A stretch of 35,827 nt of DNA. Source: Methanobacteriota archaeon (GTDB lineage Archaea > Thermoplasmatota > Poseidoniia > Poseidoniales > Poseidoniaceae). Position 1 is the stretch's first letter. Each line of letters begins with the position of its first letter. A program made the position numbers and the translations under genes. Location of the stretch: assembly GCA_011524855.1 (NCBI GenBank), contig WTJK01000052.1, positions 1-35,827 of the forward strand, in the 5' to 3' direction. Below are positions 31,978 through 35,827 of this stretch, piece after piece. The notes beneath the pieces are model-generated. The model was not told the DNA's origin and did not search any database. It saw nothing but the letters and a program-made list of their open reading frames with translations.

Positions 31978-32511
31978 TCAGTCCACCAATCCATGGCCAA
32001 CCAGAAGCAAGACTACAGCGACGATGGACAACGATCGTGAGATGTGGAGCAAGCGTGCGTTGCGTTTGACAAATCGCGGTGACTTGCCCCAGGTCATCGC
32101 TGAACCGGACAGGGCCACGACCCACATCGCTCCCGTACCGGCCCACAGGGTCCAGTGCCATTCCAACACCCAACCGTGCACCGTCCCCAGCAACGCTGCA
32201 CCAAAGCCTACCCAGTTGTGTGCACGCATGTACCAACGGTTCACCTTGCTCAAGCGCTGTTTGAAGGGGCGAGGTTCCTGATTGAACAATTCAGCACCGT
32301 TTTTCCTTAGCCATTTGAAGGCAGGACGCCACACCACGATGGCCAAGGTGGCCACCAGCAGCCACATCGCCGCATCACCCATCCCCTCGGCATCGACCCC
32401 GAACACCTTGGCCTCATCATCGTCCTCTTCATCGTCGTCATCGTCGGCCAAGGCGGTTGGCAACAACAACATCAAAAGAACGAGCCAGAGGAGTGGAGAC
32501 CGGTTGGTCAC
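31978..32511 (-). CDS. His-rich membrane protein, possibly haem-binding, unknown family
   Basis: A 177-residue protein. A signal or first helix (PLLWLVLLMLLLPTALA) is followed by a highly acidic loop (DDDDDEEDDDE), then four hydrophobic segments. Histidines occur at membrane edges: AHNWVG, TVHGW, LEWHW, LLHISR and VGHGL. Such spacing resembles cytochrome b561 or ferric-reductase-like proteins with axial haem ligands, but the fold is not confirmed. GTG 32511 is chosen over the frame's first codon at 32559 because a clear TATA box lies within that extension. It precedes the thioredoxin-like lipoprotein gene on the same strand, 45 bases apart, so a redox function together is plausible. Confidence 0.68.
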   Translation of the reverse strand: MTNRSPLLWLVLLMLLLPTALADDDDDEEDDDEAKVFGVDAEGMGDAAMWLLVATLAIVVWRPAFKWLRKNGAELFNQEPRPFKQRLSKVNRWYMRAHNWVGFGAALLGTVHGWVLEWHWTLWAGTGAMWVVALSGSAMTWGKSPRFVKRNARLLHISRSLSIVAVVLLLVGHGLVD

Positions 32512-32533
32512 ATTCCCGAGAATCAACGTGTGG

Positions 32534-32542
32534 CCTTTAAAC
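32534..32542 (-). promoter_or_regulatory. TATA box for the His-rich membrane protein gene
   Basis: The minus strand reads GGTTTAAAG, ~27 bases before GTG 32511, giving a near-leaderless transcript. The rest of the 175-base spacer 32512-32686 shows no gene or clear terminator. Confidence 0.6.
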
Positions 32543-32686
32543 CAATGCTGGGAAACCAAACGCCCGTCAACAACGGTACAATTGATGCCGTTACCGTGCG
32601 AGAGCGATGGGGGACAGGGCAGCGCCTGTATCCCCTGAACGGCGACGTCCTCCTAGGCCGCACCTTCTCCGGTGAACCCTGCGGGC

Positions 32687-35600
32687 TCACTGTTCAAACG
32701 GCATCCATGCTTGGGCGCCGTCGTCGAAGTACGACAGGTTGCCTTCGGCGTCTTTGGACCAGTGAACCCCGTTCTCTTCCCACTGCTGATGCTGTTGCGT
32801 GGCGTTGTCGAGGGAGGGAAGCGCCTTGTCCGACATGCCCATGTGCATCTCGGTCGCAGCGTCCATGGCGTTGTTCGCTTCGGCAAACGGCGACAAGGGG
32901 TCCGTGTTTTGCTTACGCATAACCGTGAAGCCAGCACCGCCGATCAGTGCAAGGACGACCAAAGCGATCAGCCCGTACATCAAGCCACTGCCGCCTTGCT
33001 CCACCACCGCTTGAGATTGCGTGGGGTCCTCGGGGAATGCATCGTACCGGTCAGCGACACCGTCACCGTCCGTGTCGACGGATTCGTTGGCATCGAATTT
33101 GAAAGCATCCTCTGCATCGTTCACCCCGTCACCGTCGGAGTCCTTTTGTGACAGAGCGCAGCCTTCGTCGTCAACGATTTCGCCCTCGACCGTGTTGATG
33201 CAGGTATCGAGGTGGTCCTTCACCCCGTCCCCGTCGGTGTCCTTCTGTCGGTCAGCACAACCGTCCACGTCCACCGAGTCTCCGGCGAGGGTGTCGGGGC
33301 ACAGGTCGCGTGCGTTGCTGATGTCGTCGTTGTCCTCGTCTTTTTGTGAGTCGGAACAACCGACCTGGTCGGCTTGCTCACCCTCGGGTGTGATGCGGCA
33401 AAGGTCCTCGCTGTTTGGGATGCCGTCACCGTCGTCGTCGAGTTGCGTATCGTCGCAACCGGTGAGGTCAACCTCGGCACCGTTGGCCGTTCCTGGGCAC
33501 TGGTCAAGGAGGTCGTTCACAAGGTCACCGTCGGTGTCCTTCTGCGACGGGGAACAGCCCACTGCATCGGGGGACTCGCTCATCGAGGTCCCGTCGCAGA
33601 CATCGTTAGCGTCGTTGACACCGTCACCGTCGGTGTCCCGCTCGTTGGCAGCACAGCCAACACCGTTGACGATGCTGCCTGCGGTGGTTGTGGGGCACTG
33701 GTCAATGTTGTCCGTGATGGTGTCACCGTCGGTGTCCAACTGATACAAGGCACACCCTGCTGCGTCAACGGTGCTGCCCAGCGTCGTGCTGGGGCAAGCG
33801 TCGAAGGCGTCCATCACACCGTCGTTATCGGCGTCCTCTTGGCTTCCTGAGCACCCGACGGCGTCCACGGTTTCACCAGCCGGCGTGTTCGGACAAGCAT
33901 CGTTGCGGTCGTTGACACCGTCCATGTCGGCATCGAGTTGCGAAGCTGCGCAGCCCTCGCTGTCCACCGCTTCGCCGGGGGGCGTGTTCAAGCAGCGGTC
34001 GGGGGAATTTCCGTTGGCGTTGTCTCCGTAGCCGTCACCGTCAGCGTCGAACCACTGAGTGGGATCGGTCGGGAACACGTCTGCGTTCATGCCTGCAGCG
34101 TTGTCACCGTAGCCGTCCCCGTCCCCATCGGCCCATTGCGTGGAGTCGTTGGGGAAGGCGTCGGGGTCCGTGCCGGCTTGGTTGTCACCGTAACCGTCGC
34201 CGTCAGCGTCGAACCATTGGCTGGCATCGTTGGGGAACTTGTCGCCGTTGTTCCCGTTGGCGTTGTCACCGTAACCGTCGCCGTCCATGTCCTCCCACTG
34301 CGTGTTGTCGTTGGGGAAGGCATCGGGGTCCGTGCCGCTGACGTTGTCACCGTAGCCGTCACCGTCTGCGTCGCTCCATTGGGTGGCGTCGGAGGGGAAC
34401 GCATCGCCGTTGGTTCCGGCAGGGTTGTCACCGTAGCCGTCGCCGTCCATGTCCTCCCATTGGGTGGCGTCTGCAGGCCAAAGGTCGGGATAGTTGCCGT
34501 TCGGGTTGTCGCCGTAGCCGTCACCGTCGCTGTCGGACCACTGGGTGGCGTCCTGCGGGAAGGCATCGGGGGCGTTGCCAGTGGCGTTGTCGCCGTAGCC
34601 GTCGCCGTCTGCATCGGCCCACTGCGAGGCGTCGGTTGGGAAGGCATCGGCCATGTTGCCCGAAGCGTTGTCACCGTAGCCGTCACCGTCCATGTCGGAC
34701 CACTGCGTGCTGTCGTTGGCGAAATCGTCAACAGCATCGTTGTACCCGTCGCCGTCCGTGTCCTTCTGCGAAAGGGCACACCCGTTGGCATCGACCGGCG
34801 TGGAAGGTGCCGTGTTGTTGCAGAGGTCAACTTCGTTGGCGACACCGTCGTTGTCGTCGTCAAACACCAACTGGAAACAGGCATCGTCGCCGGGAAGTTG
34901 CTGCATGGTGTTGGTGTAGAGGTCGATGACCACGCAATACGTGCCCGAGGCGGTGGGAGTAGTGTAGTTGAACATCGGAAGGGACATGTTCTGGGAGGTG
35001 GCCGTGAAGGCGGTCACCGATGACGAAGCGAGCACGGCACCACCGGCATCGGTGACGGCGTACTGGTAGCGGTAGGTGTCGCTAACGACCAGGTCGAGCC
35101 CCTTGGCTCGAACGTTGTTGGAGGCGGCGGTCGAGCTGGCAGAGTACGTGTCGATTTCGAGGCTGGGAAGCTGCGGGAAGAAGGCGTCGAAATGCCCCCC
35201 GGTCAGGTTCTCGTTGGTGATCACGTCCACCATCGTACCGTTCACCGAAAGCCCAGCAAACAGCAGGTGCTCATCAAGGGAGAGCGGGTTCGACCAATTG
35301 ATCTGGTAACTGATGGAGGACGTGGTCGGCGAGAGCGTCCACACGTCGCTGTCATGCAGTGAGACGTTGATGGCATCGTACGGGTTGTTGGACACCGTAA
35401 CGTTGTCAAAGAACGTGTCGTAGTTGATGACCATCCATCGCACGTCGTACGTGGTTGAGGTGGACAGGTTGGTCAAGTCGAGGGTCCCGGTCGTGGAAGA
35501 GGTGCTCATGGCCTCCATGTTTTCGATGTAAAGCTCCGCAGTATCGGTGCTTTGAACGACGCCACCGGGGCCAAACAGCGTGGCTGCAACGGTCAGCGTG

Positions 35601-35827
35601 GATTCTTCCATGTCGGGCATGAAAGAGAGGTTGACGCTGTGCGTGGTGTTGGTAGCGGTGAACATCCCTGTGGTTGATGTGCCCCACTGGGTCGAGTCGT
35701 CGTAGAACACTTGTCCGTAGGTGTGGTTGTAACTGTAGTTCGTTCCTGCGGTCAGACCGGCAAACTCGAGCGTGGCGTGCGTGGCGTTGTGCAGGACGAC
35801 GTTGACCACTTCGGCGGTTTGACCGCC
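32687..35827 (-). CDS. Giant surface protein with two classes of Asp-rich repeats, 5' end cut off
   Basis: More than 1,046 residues are visible and the frame continues past the window edge. The visible N-terminal ~320 residues are beta-rich, Ig/Fn3-like with NxS/NxT sites. Then come nine 27-residue repeats of the form DxDGDGYGDNxxGxxxDAFPxDxTQW, and about nine 33-residue TSP3 repeats (DxDGDGVxDxxDxCPxTxxGxxVDxxGC). Both carry calcium-binding Asp loops. One helix follows (LMYGLIALVVLALIGGAGF). A cytosolic ~80-residue tail ends WSKDAEGNLSYFDDGAQAWM, a WW-like motif with Trp/Tyr/Trp spacing. The repeats would make a long calcium-stiffened stalk carrying the N-terminal head away from the cell. 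An adhesin or substrate-capturing role is an inference. Confidence 0.9.
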   Translation of the reverse strand, partial: GGQTAEVVNVVLHNATHATLEFAGLTAGTNYSYNHTYGQVFYDDSTQWGTSTTGMFTATNTTHSVNLSFMPDMEESTLTVAATLFGPGGVVQSTDTAELYIENMEAMSTSSTTGTLDLTNLSTSTTYDVRWMVINYDTFFDNVTVSNNPYDAINVSLHDSDVWTLSPTTSSISYQINWSNPLSLDEHLLFAGLSVNGTMVDVITNENLTGGHFDAFFPQLPSLEIDTYSASSTAASNNVRAKGLDLVVSDTYRYQYAVTDAGGAVLASSSVTAFTATSQNMSLPMFNYTTPTASGTYCVVIDLYTNTMQQLPGDDACFQLVFDDDNDGVANEVDLCNNTAPSTPVDANGCALSQKDTDGDGYNDAVDDFANDSTQWSDMDGDGYGDNASGNMADAFPTDASQWADADGDGYGDNATGNAPDAFPQDATQWSDSDGDGYGDNPNGNYPDLWPADATQWEDMDGDGYGDNPAGTNGDAFPSDATQWSDADGDGYGDNVSGTDPDAFPNDNTQWEDMDGDGYGDNANGNNGDKFPNDASQWFDADGDGYGDNQAGTDPDAFPNDSTQWADGDGDGYGDNAAGMNADVFPTDPTQWFDADGDGYGDNANGNSPDRCLNTPPGEAVDSEGCAASQLDADMDGVNDRNDACPNTPAGETVDAVGCSGSQEDADNDGVMDAFDACPSTTLGSTVDAAGCALYQLDTDGDTITDNIDQCPTTTAGSIVNGVGCAANERDTDGDGVNDANDVCDGTSMSESPDAVGCSPSQKDTDGDLVNDLLDQCPGTANGAEVDLTGCDDTQLDDDGDGIPNSEDLCRITPEGEQADQVGCSDSQKDEDNDDISNARDLCPDTLAGDSVDVDGCADRQKDTDGDGVKDHLDTCINTVEGEIVDDEGCALSQKDSDGDGVNDAEDAFKFDANESVDTDGDGVADRYDAFPEDPTQSQAVVEQGGSGLMYGLIALVVLALIGGAGFTVMRKQNTDPLSPFAEANNAMDAATEMHMGMSDKALPSLDNATQQHQQWEENGVHWSKDAEGNLSYFDDGAQAWMPFEQ
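33125..34015 (-). repeat. 99-bp tandem coding repeat (33-residue TSP3 units), about nine copies
   Basis: The DxDGD codons recur at exact 99-base steps (first-Asp codons at 33734, 33833 and 33932, and likewise back to ~33125). Each unit carries one Cys pair (DxCP...VDxxGC) and a calcium loop. Copies differ by many substitutions, so the array is old or selected for sequence variety. Confidence 0.85.
34016..34760 (-). repeat. 81-bp tandem coding repeat (27-residue units), nine copies
   Basis: The core CCGTAGCC/CCGTAACC recurs every 81 bases from 34026 to 34674 (eight exact periods). Encoded units read DGDGYGDN...DAFPxDxTQW, without cysteine. Copies are more alike than those of the 99-bp array, suggesting recent expansion or gene conversion. 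Confidence 0.9.

Noticed and set aside
34016-34760. CRISPR-like regular spacing
   Set aside because: The repeats are directly tandem, in frame, encode a conserved peptide unit and have no unique spacers.
33938-35023. 361-codon plus-strand frame of Val/Gly-rich repeats
   Set aside because: It is the antisense reading of the 81-bp repeat array; its periodicity comes from the Asp-rich gene on the minus strand.

Overview
The window looks like a genome fragment of a marine planktonic archaeon of the Poseidoniales (Marine Group II) type. Archaeal information-processing genes are spread across it: an FttA/aCPSF1-type ribonuclease, a proteasome beta subunit, ribosomal protein eS1, archaeal PurP, a COG1325 RNA-binding protein, a ZPR1 zinc-finger protein and a SepF-like division protein. 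They sit among bacterial-looking metabolic genes (ThyA, FolA, a PlsC-type acyltransferase) and several secreted, membrane-anchored proteins with thrombospondin type 3 (Asp-Gly-Asp) repeats. The lineage is inferred from gene content and from recalled Marine Group II genomes; no phylogeny was run.

Layout. 1-1.6 kb: a cut-off glycosyltransferase-like gene faces away from a family 2 glycosyltransferase, which overlaps a parvulin isomerase; the parvulin stop codon touches the encoded CCA of a tRNA-Pro(UGG). 1.7-5.7 kb: zinc-ribbon protein, a catalytically dead-looking homologue of pyruvoyl-dependent arginine decarboxylase, a small membrane protein, FttA and the proteasome beta subunit. 5.8-9.8 kb: SepF-like and ZPR1 genes as an overlapping pair, facing TrpRS and an unknown secreted protein. 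9.9-14 kb: acyltransferase, unknown protein, thyA-folA, meeting a MazG-like and a 5'-methylthioadenosine/inosine phosphorylase gene end to end. 14-19.2 kb: eS1 with a C-terminal SAP domain, a divergent COG1325 protein, a large arylsulfotransferase-like ectoprotein, a 7Fe ferredoxin and PdxS. 19.2-26.4 kb (all minus): small helical protein, sugar-nucleotide transferase, coiled-coil protein, five-TM protein, DtxR-family regulator, and a long ectodomain protein with two cytosolic zinc ribbons. 26.4-31.3 kb (all plus): two short coiled-coil proteins, a GNAT acetyltransferase, a roadblock-like protein, another coiled-coil protein, PurP and a short-chain dehydrogenase. 31.3-35.8 kb (all minus): a thioredoxin-like lipoprotein, a His-rich membrane protein and a giant repeat protein running off the window.

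The most unusual items are the arginine-decarboxylase pseudoenzyme, the eS1-SAP fusion, a set of coiled-coil proteins sharing a SHOCT-like C-terminal tail and clustered with a roadblock protein and a twin-zinc-ribbon membrane protein, and two exact-period coding minisatellites (99 bp and 81 bp) in the last gene. Genes are packed tightly, with many ATGA/GTGA overlaps and convergent genes sharing or abutting stop codons. Several genes have a TATA-like box about 24-30 nt before the start codon, which fits leaderless or short-leader transcripts and helped choose starts. No mobile element, CRISPR array, rRNA or replication origin was recognised.
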